A DNA stretch of 64,000 bases, from positions 1 through 64,000 of the forward strand of contig NZ_MVHH01000013.1 in assembly GCF_002086515.1 (NCBI RefSeq), given 5' to 3'. Shown in pieces: positions 47,857 through 57,563 of this stretch; the stretch's first letter is position 1; each line of letters opens with the position of its first letter. Origin of the DNA: Mycolicibacter arupensis (lineage in GTDB: Bacteria; Actinomycetota; Actinomycetes; Mycobacteriales; Mycobacteriaceae). The notes below the pieces were generated by a model. It searched no databases, was not told where the DNA came from, and saw only the letters and a list, made by a program, of their open reading frames with translations. The position numbers were made by a program, and so were the translations under genes.

Positions 47857-48699
47857 ATGTCATTTGTTAAAGCTCTCCCCGAAGCCATGACGCACGCAGC
47901 AGGGCAATTGGCAGGTATCGGTGAAGCGCTGGCTACTGAGAATGGTGCCGCAGCGATCCCGACCACTGTTATCGCCCCAGCCGGATTGGACCCGGTGTCG
48001 GCACTGCAGGCCGGGGTCTTCACGACTTACGGGACGCTTTACCAGTCGATCAGCGAGCAGGCCGCAGCCGTGCACCAGCAGCTGGTCCAGGTGCTCGGGC
48101 TTAACGCCGGCGCTTACAACACTGCCGAGGCCACCAACCAGGCCACCGCGCAGGCCGACTCGGTCATGGACTGGATCTTGCACACCTTGATCGGTGTTCC
48201 GACCGATGGCAGCAGCTCCATCCTGTCGAGCAACCTGGCCAACATCGAGAACATCGGTGCCGGCAACTGGGCCTCGGCAGGTTCGGCAATCCTGGGTCTG
48301 GCCGGTGGTGGTCTGCTCGACTTCCCGGAGGAGATCGCCGCCGAAGGCGCCGCGGGCCTCATCGGCTACGAAGCACCCGTGTATACGCCGATGGGCGCAA
48401 TGCCCGTGGCGGCCGGCATGGCACAGGCCACCACAGTCGGCTCCCTGTCTGCGCCGCCCGCCTGGGCCGCCGAGACGGCAGCGGCTTCGGCAGCCTCCAC
48501 CGCTGCCGGGCCCGGCCGTTTGGCTGCGGCAGCAGCGGCGAGCAGCGTGGTTGCCCCGCACGGCATGTCTGGCATGCCCGCCATGGGGGCCGTGCCGGCA
48601 GCCATGGCCGCCGCCGGAGCCGGCCACGCGGCCGGGAGGTTCGGCGCCCCGCGCTACGGCGTCAAGCACACCGTCATGCCCAAGCCCAAGGCCGTTTAG
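47857..48699 (+). CDS. PE-family protein with SVP-like C-terminal domain
   Basis: 280 residues from ATG 47857, with GAGGAGGA just upstream. The N-terminal PE domain (about 1-95) has MSFVKALPEAM with PE at 8-9 and YNTAE as the Y-x3-E secretion signal. After a linker, the C-terminus has GSLSAPPAW (G-x2-S-x-P-x2-W type) and ends RYGVKHTVMPKPKAV, which are hallmarks of PPE-SVP proteins. Likely ESX-5 substrate partnered with the PPE 36 bases downstream. An SVP-like end on a PE protein is unusual. Confidence 0.88.
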   Translation: MSFVKALPEAMTHAAGQLAGIGEALATENGAAAIPTTVIAPAGLDPVSALQAGVFTTYGTLYQSISEQAAAVHQQLVQVLGLNAGAYNTAEATNQATAQADSVMDWILHTLIGVPTDGSSSILSSNLANIENIGAGNWASAGSAILGLAGGGLLDFPEEIAAEGAAGLIGYEAPVYTPMGAMPVAAGMAQATTVGSLSAPPAWAAETAAASAASTAAGPGRLAAAAAASSVVAPHGMSGMPAMGAVPAAMAAAGAGHAAGRFGAPRYGVKHTVMPKPKAV

Positions 48700-48735
48700 C
48701 AAACCTGCCCCACCGACGAGAATGGGATTACGTAT

Positions 48736-49923
48736 ATGTCTTTTGATTTCGGAGCGTTGCCCCCGGAGGTCGTCTCGACCTGGATGTACACCGGAGCCGG
48801 TTCTGCGCCCATGATGTCGGCCGCTGGGGCGTGGAGCGGCCTGGCCGCTGAGCTGGAGTCCGCGGCGGCATCGGCCCAGTTGGTGATCGCCGAGCTGGTC
48901 GGCGCGGACTGGACCGGCCCTGCGTCAGCAGCGATGGTCAGCGCCGTCGAGCCCTATCTGACCTGGTTGCAGACCACTGCGGCGGCCGCCTTCCAGGCCA
49001 GCTCGCAGGCAATGGCCTCAGCTGGGGCGTTCGAAGCCGCCCGAGCTGTCGTCGTGCCTCCGCCGGTGATCGCCGCGAACCGGGCACAGCTTGCCGCCCT
49101 CGTCGCGACGAATTTCCTGGGCATCAACACCCCGGCCATTCTGGCTACCGAAGCCCAGTATCTGGAGATGTGGGCGCAGGACACCATGGCCATGCTGGGC
49201 TACACCACCGCATCGTCCAGCGCCGCGACGCTCACCCCGGTGGCCCCGGCACCCCAGACCAGCAACCTGGCCGGCGCCGCGCTCGCCACCGCCGGCTCGG
49301 CCAGCGGCGGGGTCCAGCAGGAGCTGACTCACACTCTCGGCTCGCTGCAGGGTGCGCTGTCGGGGCTCTCCTCGCCGTTCGCCGGGGCGGCCGACGCGAC
49401 GGGCGGCCTGCTGAATGCGGCCGACCTGTTCATGGGCACGCCACTGTTCGCCAATATCATCAACAGCGGTGTGAACACCGCCGCCTGGTTCGTCTGCACC
49501 GCCATCCCGACGGCGGTATCCCTGGGCCACACCCTGGCCCTGGTCCCCGCGGCGGCCCTGGCATCCGACGTCACCGGCGCCGACGGCCTCGCGGCCGGCC
49601 TGGGTTCGGGCGTCCTGGCAGGTATGACGCAACCGGTAGGCGCCATGGCCTCCGCCGGGACACCGGTACTGGCCGGACTCGGTCAGTCGGCCACCATGGG
49701 TGGCATGTCGGTACCGGCCGGCTGGTCGTCTGCGGCGGGCGCCCAGCTCGCAGCGTCGACCGGGTCTGGCTGGACGGTGGCCGCGGAAGAGACCGCGGGC
49801 ATGGGTGCCGCGCCGGCCGCCGGAATGGCGCCGGTGGGAGCGGGAGCAGGACGCTCCGGCGGCGCCGGCGGCCCCCGCTACGGCTTCCGTCCTACGGTGA
49901 TGCCGAAGCAGATCGTGGTGTAA
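48736..49923 (+). CDS. PPE-family protein, SVP subfamily
   Basis: 395 residues. The PPE domain (about 1-180) has FGALPPEVVSTWMYTG and the helix-turn WTG (DWTGPASAAM) in place of the common WQG. A Gly/Ala/Ser-rich middle is followed by GGMSVPAGW (SVP motif, about 325) and the terminal RYGFRPTVMPKQ. It should form a heterodimer with the upstream PE and be exported by a type VII system. The next minus-strand gene begins at the following base. Confidence 0.9.
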   Translation: MSFDFGALPPEVVSTWMYTGAGSAPMMSAAGAWSGLAAELESAAASAQLVIAELVGADWTGPASAAMVSAVEPYLTWLQTTAAAAFQASSQAMASAGAFEAARAVVVPPPVIAANRAQLAALVATNFLGINTPAILATEAQYLEMWAQDTMAMLGYTTASSSAATLTPVAPAPQTSNLAGAALATAGSASGGVQQELTHTLGSLQGALSGLSSPFAGAADATGGLLNAADLFMGTPLFANIINSGVNTAAWFVCTAIPTAVSLGHTLALVPAAALASDVTGADGLAAGLGSGVLAGMTQPVGAMASAGTPVLAGLGQSATMGGMSVPAGWSSAAGAQLAASTGSGWTVAAEETAGMGAAPAAGMAPVGAGAGRSGGAGGPRYGFRPTVMPKQIVV

Positions 49924-50247
49924 CTAGCCTCTCGGTGCGCCCTCCTGAGGGTCGCCGGCGATGACGGGAGCCCCGTCGAGCCGGACCTCAGGGGGGCGTA
50001 CTGCATTTCTGCGACGGTCGCCGGGGCACGTGCGGCCACGAATGCATCCGCAGTTCAGGCCGATGATGCAGGCCTCAGGTTTGACGGATGTTACCCCCGG
50101 CGCTTGCGCTACCCCGCCGATGGGGGCAGGCGCCGCCGCCGCGATGCCGGCCATATCGGCGCCGGTGAGCTGAACGGTCAGGGCCACCCCTGCCGTACCC
50201 AACAACGCGGCCGTCATCCTGCGGAAGTGTGTCATCGCCATCGCCAT
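49924..50247 (-). CDS. Small exported Cys-containing protein
   Basis: 107 residues (103 from the ATG at 50235). A signal peptide-like start (RRMTAALLGTAGVALTVQL ... AAAAPAP) is followed by a compact segment CIIGLNCGCIRGRTC with four cysteines, then a Pro/Arg-rich tail. The regular Cys spacing suggests disulfides or metal binding. I recognise no family. The GC3 pattern and the signal peptide argue that it is a real gene. Convergent with and abutting the PPE gene. Confidence 0.55.
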   Translation of the reverse strand: MAMAMTHFRRMTAALLGTAGVALTVQLTGADMAGIAAAAPAPIGGVAQAPGVTSVKPEACIIGLNCGCIRGRTCPGDRRRNAVRPPEVRLDGAPVIAGDPQEGAPRG

Positions 50248-50254
50248 CCCTACG

Positions 50255-50280
50255 TTTCGTCATGTTTCGTCATGTTTCGG
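50255..50280. repeat. 10-base tandem repeats upstream of the small exported gene
   Basis: GTTTCGTCAT occurs twice in tandem, followed by GTTTCGG (CGAAACATGA on the minus strand). One-turn spacing directly upstream of the 49924-50247 gene suggests an operator. Confidence 0.45.
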
Positions 50281-50616
50281 CTGTGTTTCCCCCTCCTCAC
50301 ACAACGTACGTCGGCTTCCTGACTTCAACCTGACTCTTTGCAGGTGAACGCCCAAGGCCACGAAGGGCCTGGGAGACCATGGAACAAAGAGCTCACCGCC
50401 ACCACTCGGCGCCGCGGGGCCCGTCCGTCGTCGGCTTCGGGCTTCCTTCAGCCGCCGGCGGCCGCATCCCCTACCCGGCGGCCGCTCATCGGCGCGCTGG
50501 AAAGCCCTCGCGAAATAGCGAGAGGATATTTCACATACCCAACAATTACCGCGGCAATTCCATTTGCCGCGATATACACACTTCGTATGACAACTCGGGC
50601 AAAAGGAGAGTCAGTC
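50281..50616. promoter_or_regulatory. Intergenic region with two palindromes and a promoter-like segment
   Basis: No gene is supported in this stretch. It holds GAAATA-N9-TATTTC (50512-50532) and the perfect CGCGGCAA-N6-TTGCCGCG (50550-50571), followed by gatatacac, a possible -10, and AAAAGGAG at 50600-50608. The layout looks like a regulated promoter reading rightward into the small frame at 50617. Confidence 0.4.
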
Positions 50617-50844
50617 ATGATTGCGGAGCGGCGTGCCTCAGGACGCGGGTTGTCGCAGCGTGCGCGCGCCACCACAGCGAAAATCCACAGGAAAGCGCCG
50701 ATAGCACAGCAGCACCCGAAAGCGCGACTACCTCAGCGGCGGGGAAGCAGGGGAAATCCAGGGGGGGCTTACGCCCGCGCGGCTGGCATCCTGCGATACG
50801 GCAAGTTGTTGAGTGCGGCGTCGACGCATTGGCTGATCCGATGA
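50617..50844 (+). CDS. Possible small basic protein antisense to the glnD 3' end
   Basis: 75 residues starting at ATG 50617 after a good AAGGAGAG site at 7 bases. Very basic (MIAERRASGRGLSQRARATT...). The final 76 bases run antisense to the glnD end. No family is recognised. It could be the 5' remnant of a gene cut by the rearrangement that truncated glnD. Low confidence that it is functional. Confidence 0.25.
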   Translation: MIAERRASGRGLSQRARATTAKIHRKAPIAQQHPKARLPQRRGSRGNPGGAYARAAGILRYGKLLSAASTHWLIR

Positions 50845-51716
50845 GCCGCATCGACGAGCTTGTCTGCTAGGTCGTACCTGTCGCCCAGCCCCAATGCACC
50901 GCTGATCTCGTCGGTGTATTGGGCCGACAGTACGTCGTGACTGCGACCGCAGGCCCGGTGAAGTTCGGTACGAACATCCAGCACGGTGCGATACGCGCTA
51001 CGCAGCGAGGTCCTGCGATCGTTCAATCGCCGCACATTCGGCCGGCCGGCGGCATCTGCGACCGCAAGCGCATCCAGCAGCTGCACATCGCGCAGCCCGC
51101 CACGGCCGCACTTCAGGTCGGGCTCAGCACTGGAGGCAATCTCCCCGCTGCGCTGCCATCGGGAGTGCGTGACGTCGAGAAGTTCTTCGTAGCGGGAACC
51201 GATGCCGCTACGCCACTGCGCCTGGACGCCGGCGATGAGCCGCGCCGAAAGCTGCTCATCGCCGGCGATGTGACGCGCGTCCAGCATGGCCAGGCCCGCG
51301 AGAATATCGGAGCCCGCGACCTCGAGCGCCTGCGGAATGGTCCGCACGCTGTGATCGAGGCGAACATTGGCGTCCCACAACGGATACCACAGTGCTTCCG
51401 CCATTCCACCGACTGCTCCTGCAGGCATGTCATCATGCAGGAGAAGCAGATCCAGGTCCGAGTGCGGTAGCAACTCGCGGCGGCCGAGCGATCCGGTGGC
51501 GACGACAGCGAAACCGCTGCCGGCCACAACCCCGATCTCTCTCGCCTTGGTGACCAGCCATGATTCGTGCACCTGCCGCAACGCGGTCCGCAGTTCGCCG
51601 GAGTCCCACTGGGTTGCCGTAGCGCACCGCAATGATGCGCGTACGGCAGCCAGGTCGGGTGTGGAGCAACTGCGTTGGCGCTGCCGGGGGCTCATGACTG
51701 GCACCGTGGCGTTCAT
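50769..51716 (-). CDS. glnD: Truncated GlnD: nucleotidyltransferase domain only
   Basis: 315 residues, against about 800 for full GlnD. The nucleotidyltransferase domain is intact, with GSLGRR (75-80), HSDLDLLLL (Asp87 and Asp89) and CGRGGLRDVQLLDAL. It stops shortly after LPYRRMPAARA. The HD phosphohydrolase and two ACT domains that reverse the modification and sense glutamine are missing, and nothing like them follows downstream in any frame. GlnD modifies the PII protein GlnB, whose gene is 34 bases upstream. It is either a minimal, transfer-only enzyme or a decaying gene. Confidence 0.8.
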   Translation of the reverse strand: MNATVPVMSPRQRQRSCSTPDLAAVRASLRCATATQWDSGELRTALRQVHESWLVTKAREIGVVAGSGFAVVATGSLGRRELLPHSDLDLLLLHDDMPAGAVGGMAEALWYPLWDANVRLDHSVRTIPQALEVAGSDILAGLAMLDARHIAGDEQLSARLIAGVQAQWRSGIGSRYEELLDVTHSRWQRSGEIASSAEPDLKCGRGGLRDVQLLDALAVADAAGRPNVRRLNDRRTSLRSAYRTVLDVRTELHRACGRSHDVLSAQYTDEISGALGLGDRYDLADKLVDAAHRISQCVDAALNNLPYRRMPAARA

Positions 51717-51750
51717 GGTCGGCTAGATCGATTCGGATCGCCGTGCGGGC

Positions 51751-53470
<1,720 letters not shown>

Positions 53471-53645
53471 GCACCAAACCTCCTCTGCCGCGACCGGTTG
53501 CCATATGAACCAGGCTGGTCATAACAATGCGCAACAGTTGTTTCGGCTCGAACGCCGCTCCGTTGCGGATGTGTGACCACCTGCTCACAGCAACCGATCC
53601 GCCGGGCAAGAAGGAAGCCTTCCGATGCACCGCTACCAGGCAGGG

Positions 53646-55181
53646 TCAGGCGGGCGGTTGGGGCATTCCCCCGGCACCCCCGGCTCCGCCGGTGCCGCTG
53701 ACGTTGGGCGCACCGGGCTGGCCCGGAGTGCCTGGCGTACCTCCGGTGGCACCGCCGTCGCCACCGTCGCCACCGTCGCCACCGGCACCGACAGACCCAT
53801 TGCCGCCGGTACCACCGTTACCGCCGCGTCCGCCCGCACTGCCGATTCGGCCAGGAGCGGCACCACCGTTGCCGCCATCGCCGCCGTCCGCCCCGAATCG
53901 GCCACTGCCTCCGGCACCACCGACTCCCCCGGCACCGCCGTTTCCGCCGCGGATTCCGCTGCCGCCGGCACCACCGGAGCCGCCGTTGCCCCCGTGCCCA
54001 CCGGTGCCGAACGGGTTGTTCAGGCCGGCGCCGCCCGCGCCACCGGCGCCGCCGTCACCGTCATCGCCGGCCTGCCCTGCCGCGCCGAGCCATCCCACGC
54101 CGACTCCGGCCGCGCCAGCCTGCCCGCCGTCTCCGCCGTCTCCACCGTTGCCGCCCAGCGGCTGACTCGCCGTTCCGGCGGCCCCTGCCGCGCCTGCCCC
54201 ACCCAGACCGCCGGCCCCGCCGTTGCCACTGAAGCCCAGGAGCCACCCAGCGTTGCCGCCGACCCCGCCGTTGCCGCCGTCACCGCCGTGCAACGCCGTC
54301 ACATAGGGACCGTTGACCCCGGCCCAGCCGGAGCCACCGCGGCCACCGGTGCCGCCGAAACCCCACCAGGCCACCGCGTCACCGCCGGAGCCGCCGGCAC
54401 CCCCGTCGTGCGCCACCAGCGACGCCCCGTCGAAGGTGTCATAGAAGCCGGTACCCCCTTGACCACCGATCCCGCCGTCGCCGAACCACAGGCCACCGTT
54501 GCCGCCCTGGCCACCCGCACCGGCCTCGATCACCACACCGCCAGCACCGACGTACGCCGCCGCGCCCTGACCACCCGCGCCGCCGTTGCCGAACAGTCCG
54601 GCATCGCCGCCATCACCGCCGACACCGCCGTTGACCCCGGCCACACCGACTGCACCATTGCCGCCGTCGCCGAACAGGAATCCACCGTCTCCGAGGTTGC
54701 CGAAACCCAGCCAACCGAACAACGAGATGTTGGGGCCGTTGAAGCCATCGATTCCATCGCCGATCAGGTACCTGCCGAACGTCAACACGAAGGGTGTGTT
54801 GATCAGATCGATCACCAGCTGGTTGCCGGCGGAATGCAGGAAGTCCTCCAACGATTCGTGAAGGGGGAGATAGAAACTGTCTTGGTAAAGCTGCGCCCAG
54901 TCGGCCGGATTCATGGCATCGAAGCTCGCCATGCCTACGGTATCGGGATCGAAGTTCGCGATGCCGAGGTCACCGAGTTCGACACCGTTCGGAGTGAGAT
55001 CGGCGGGGTCGAACCACGTTGCGGGATCGAGGAAGTCGAAATCCGCCCGCGCCGTCGGCACGGTCACCGCTGGCGCCAGGGCCAGTGCCAACGCCGCCGA
55101 TGCACCGCCGACCGCCCAGCCCATCCGGCCGGTCGAGCGACGACCACGGTTCCCGGCGAAGCGGTGAGGACGACGTTTCAT
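53646..55181 (-). CDS. PGRS-repeat protein with Sec signal peptide, no PE domain
   Basis: 511 residues. An arginine-rich start and hydrophobic core ([18 protein letters not shown]) end in TARA|DF, a Sec-type cleavage site near 46. A 110-residue unique region contains FGRYLIGDG (about 135-143), like the GRPLI motif that links PE and PGRS parts. From about 158 to 505 it is dominated by GGxGG triplet repeats (GGDGGNGG and similar). There is no PE domain at all. Ribosome site GAAAGG upstream of the ATG. It lies 48 bases downstream of the PE-PPE hydrolase and is probably co-transcribed. Confidence 0.88.
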   Translation of the reverse strand: MKRRPHRFAGNRGRRSTGRMGWAVGGASAALALALAPAVTVPTARADFDFLDPATWFDPADLTPNGVELGDLGIANFDPDTVGMASFDAMNPADWAQLYQDSFYLPLHESLEDFLHSAGNQLVIDLINTPFVLTFGRYLIGDGIDGFNGPNISLFGWLGFGNLGDGGFLFGDGGNGAVGVAGVNGGVGGDGGDAGLFGNGGAGGQGAAAYVGAGGVVIEAGAGGQGGNGGLWFGDGGIGGQGGTGFYDTFDGASLVAHDGGAGGSGGDAVAWWGFGGTGGRGGSGWAGVNGPYVTALHGGDGGNGGVGGNAGWLLGFSGNGGAGGLGGAGAAGAAGTASQPLGGNGGDGGDGGQAGAAGVGVGWLGAAGQAGDDGDGGAGGAGGAGLNNPFGTGGHGGNGGSGGAGGSGIRGGNGGAGGVGGAGGSGRFGADGGDGGNGGAAPGRIGSAGGRGGNGGTGGNGSVGAGGDGGDGGDGGATGGTPGTPGQPGAPNVSGTGGAGGAGGMPQPPA

Positions 55182-55229
55182 GCAAGAGACCTTTCTACGA
55201 CTGATCCGTACTGACCGGCCGGACCCGAC

Positions 55230-56570
55230 CTAGGCGGACGCGATCGCGTCGAGCCCGAGAAGTTCGCCGATCCACGACAGGCCACCGGGGCCGTCCAACA
55301 CAGACCCGAGGGAGTTCCAGAACTCCGAAGATTCGCCGGGCACCGTTGCCACCGCCGAGCCACCGAACAGCCCACCGAAGAACGGGGTGGGGTCCTGGAT
55401 GTCGAGCAGAACACGCTGAGCCGCATTCCACAACGTCGCGAAGGGCTCCTGCTCCATAAACGATCCGGTCAGGTAGTTGGCCGGGTCCTGCAGCGCGCGG
55501 AATGCATTCTGGACGCCTTGCGACCAGGCCTGCGACAGGGCTTCGTTGAGCTCCTCCATGCTGATGTGGCTGGGCAACAGCTCGAAACTGAAAGAGGAGA
55601 GCTGGTTGGCGGGGCCCTGGTTCCACCCTTCGGTAAGGCTGCCGTAGCCAAGGTTGACCAGGATGCGCATGCTCGGCTCCAGCAACTCGGCTAGGGGGGT
55701 GCCCCAGACCGGGGTGAGCTTCAGCAAGTCGGTCAGCGGCAGCGACTCATTGGGAATGATGTAGTAGTTCGTCAGGCTGTCGCCGGTGGTCTCCAGCTGA
55801 ATCGCATTGGCGATATCGTCGGCGCTGAGCCCGAAATACCCGATGTGGGTCGAGAACATCCCCACGATGGCGTTGAGATCGGCCAGTAGGTTCAGCGGAT
55901 ACCGCGGAAAGTCGGCATAGCCGTCGTATTCCAACGTGTAAACGTCGGTGGTGAAGTAGTCCGGGGTCGGATGCCCCAGCGTCATCCCGTTCCAGAATGT
56001 GAGGTCGCCGCCCCAGAAGTTCAGCAGTTGGAGCAGGCCGCCGTTCGGGTTCGCCGAATTACCCACCAGCACGAAATGAACGTCTTCGGCGGCGACGCCC
56101 TCGTGGCGGAGCTGCTCCATGGTCATCGACGACATCGCCGAACTCTGCGAGTAGCCGAAGACATAGACCGGGTTGTCGGCGTCGGCTCCGCTCCCGGCGA
56201 GCTGCTGCTTGATGGCATCGGCAAGAATCTGCGCGCCCTGAACCATCGAGAGATTGCCCGGGAAGGACAGCTGGGGCGTGAACAGTGACTCGGCGGTTCC
56301 GGTGAAGCCGTGCGGTTGGAGGTACAGCAGGTCGGCGGCGTTGACGTAGCCGGCCGACGGCAACGGAATACCACTGCCGCCCATCACGAACGCCACCTCG
56401 CCTGCGGCCAGCTGCACGTCCGCAGCGGCCGCGCGCGGCGACGTCGCTGAGATCGAGGCGAACCCAACCATGGCGGCCGCGACAAGAATTCCGACGAGAC
56501 CGAGAACCGCGCGCCCACGACGGGGAGAACGCCCCCCCGGTGGGCCGGTCATCGCGACGACACCAGCCAT
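55230..56570 (-). CDS. Secreted PE-PPE-domain serine hydrolase without PE domain
   Basis: 446 residues. Sec-like signal (AVLGLVGILVAAAMVGFASI, cleavage near AAAA 50) followed by a PE-PPE (PF08237-type) alpha/beta hydrolase domain. The nucleophile elbow is GYSQS (S141), with LYLQPHGFTGTAESLFTPQ and a likely acid and His further on (EYDGYADFPRYPLN; FSTHIGYFG). In most mycobacteria this domain sits behind a PE or PPE domain. The extended C-terminal region ends GPGGLSWIGELLGLDAIASA. AAGGGG 5 bases before the ATG. Confidence 0.88.
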   Translation of the reverse strand: MAGVVAMTGPPGGRSPRRGRAVLGLVGILVAAAMVGFASISATSPRAAAADVQLAAGEVAFVMGGSGIPLPSAGYVNAADLLYLQPHGFTGTAESLFTPQLSFPGNLSMVQGAQILADAIKQQLAGSGADADNPVYVFGYSQSSAMSSMTMEQLRHEGVAAEDVHFVLVGNSANPNGGLLQLLNFWGGDLTFWNGMTLGHPTPDYFTTDVYTLEYDGYADFPRYPLNLLADLNAIVGMFSTHIGYFGLSADDIANAIQLETTGDSLTNYYIIPNESLPLTDLLKLTPVWGTPLAELLEPSMRILVNLGYGSLTEGWNQGPANQLSSFSFELLPSHISMEELNEALSQAWSQGVQNAFRALQDPANYLTGSFMEQEPFATLWNAAQRVLLDIQDPTPFFGGLFGGSAVATVPGESSEFWNSLGSVLDGPGGLSWIGELLGLDAIASA

Positions 56571-56760
56571 GGATACCCCTTGAAATGCCCTTCAGCGCAC
56601 CGCTGAACGCGGTGGCACACCCGAAATTAGATCACCCGCAACAGTTTTAGTCATTAGTTCACAGGAAAGCCCCAACCCAGATTGACATAACTTCCTTTAT
56701 TGCGTCGCGGCAATGATTCGGGCTTTCTTGGCCGAAACAGGAGGCGGACCACCGCCCAAG

Positions 56761-56766
56761 TAAGGT
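56761..56766 (+). promoter_or_regulatory. -10 box deciding the SDR start
   Basis: TAAGGT with 7 bases to GTG 56774. A GTG at 56765 would lie inside this box, so 56774 is preferred. Confidence 0.45.
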
Positions 56767-56773
56767 GCCTGAC

Positions 56774-57550
56774 GTGGATATTAACGGAGCAAGCGCGATC
56801 GTCACCGGTGGCGCATCAGGAATCGGCGCGGCCACTGCCCGCCAGTTGGCCGACCGGGGCGCACGGGTCGTCGTCGCCGACCTACAGGCGGACAAGGGCG
56901 AGGAACTGGCCCACGAGATCGGCGGCGTGTTCGTGTCCGTCGACGTGACCAGCACCGAGCAGATCGTCGACGCGGTCAACACCGCGACGGACCTCGGCCC
57001 GTTGCGGGCACTGGTGAACTCGGCCGGTATCGGCTGGGCTCAGCGCACCATCGGCAAGGACGGCGAGTTCGAGTCGGCGCACAACCTGGACCTGTACAAG
57101 AAGGTGCTCGCGATCAACCTGGTCGGCACCTTTGACTGCATCCGGATCGCGGCCACCGCGATGAGCCGCAACGAGCTGACCGACACCGGCGAGCGGGGCG
57201 CGATCGTCAACATGACCAGCGTGGCCGCTTTCGACGGTCAGATCGGCCAGGCCGCCTACTCATCGTCCAAGGGCGGCGTCGTGGGCCTGACCCTGCCGGT
57301 CGCCCGGGACCTGTCGGCGGCGGGGATCCGCGTCAACACCGTGGCTCCCGGCCTGATCGACACCCCGATCTACGGCGAGGGCCCGGACTCCGAGGCGTTC
57401 AAGGCCAAGCTCGGGCAGTCCGTGTTGTTCCCGCACCGTCTCGGCAAGCCCGAAGAGCTGGCATCGATGGTGGTGGAGCTGCTCACCAACTCCTACATGA
57501 ATGCCGAAGTCGTCCGCGTGGACGGCGGCATCCGGATGCCCCCGAAGTAG
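56774..57550 (+). CDS. SDR oxidoreductase, 3-hydroxyacyl-CoA dehydrogenase type-2-like
   Basis: 258 residues from GTG 56774 (leaderless, see the -10 box). Rossmann motif TGGASGIG, Asp after beta-2 (VADLQ) suggesting NAD, NSAG, catalytic Ser in NMTSVAAF, and YSSSK (Tyr, Lys). The overall pattern is like HSD17B10/FabG-type 3-hydroxyacyl-CoA dehydrogenases. The stem of a terminator hairpin overlaps its stop. Convergent with the next gene. Confidence 0.85.
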   Translation: MDINGASAIVTGGASGIGAATARQLADRGARVVVADLQADKGEELAHEIGGVFVSVDVTSTEQIVDAVNTATDLGPLRALVNSAGIGWAQRTIGKDGEFESAHNLDLYKKVLAINLVGTFDCIRIAATAMSRNELTDTGERGAIVNMTSVAAFDGQIGQAAYSSSKGGVVGLTLPVARDLSAAGIRVNTVAPGLIDTPIYGEGPDSEAFKAKLGQSVLFPHRLGKPEELASMVVELLTNSYMNAEVVRVDGGIRMPPK

Positions 57551-57563
57551 TCTTCGCTACTTC
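57544..57563. terminator. Bidirectional terminator hairpin
   Basis: GAAGTAG-TCTTCG-CTACTTC: 7-base perfect stem with a UUCG-type loop, spanning both convergent stops. It is very stable in RNA but without a T-tract. Confidence 0.5.

Noticed and set aside
50338-50616. 5' part of the 168-codon frame 50338-50844
   Set aside because: No start signal, biased composition and two palindromes inside. Only the part from ATG 50617 has a ribosome site.
53471-53560. GlnR box upstream of amt
   Set aside because: I looked for the AC-N9-AC pattern; the best site (ATAAC...GCAAC) has 8 bases between the AC pairs. Not supported.
53900-54700. Regular repeats resembling an array
   Set aside because: These are short GGxGG codon repeats of PGRS with no constant spacer length, not CRISPR.
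53625-55214. 529-codon plus-strand frame opposite the PGRS gene
   Set aside because: It is the complement of GGC/GGN repeats (Thr, Ala and Pro rich), a predictable shadow of the PGRS gene. It has no domain and no ribosome site.
56682-56687. Perfect TTGACA as a -35 for the SDR
   Set aside because: No TANNNT lies 16-19 bases downstream. The likely -10 (56761) is much too far away.
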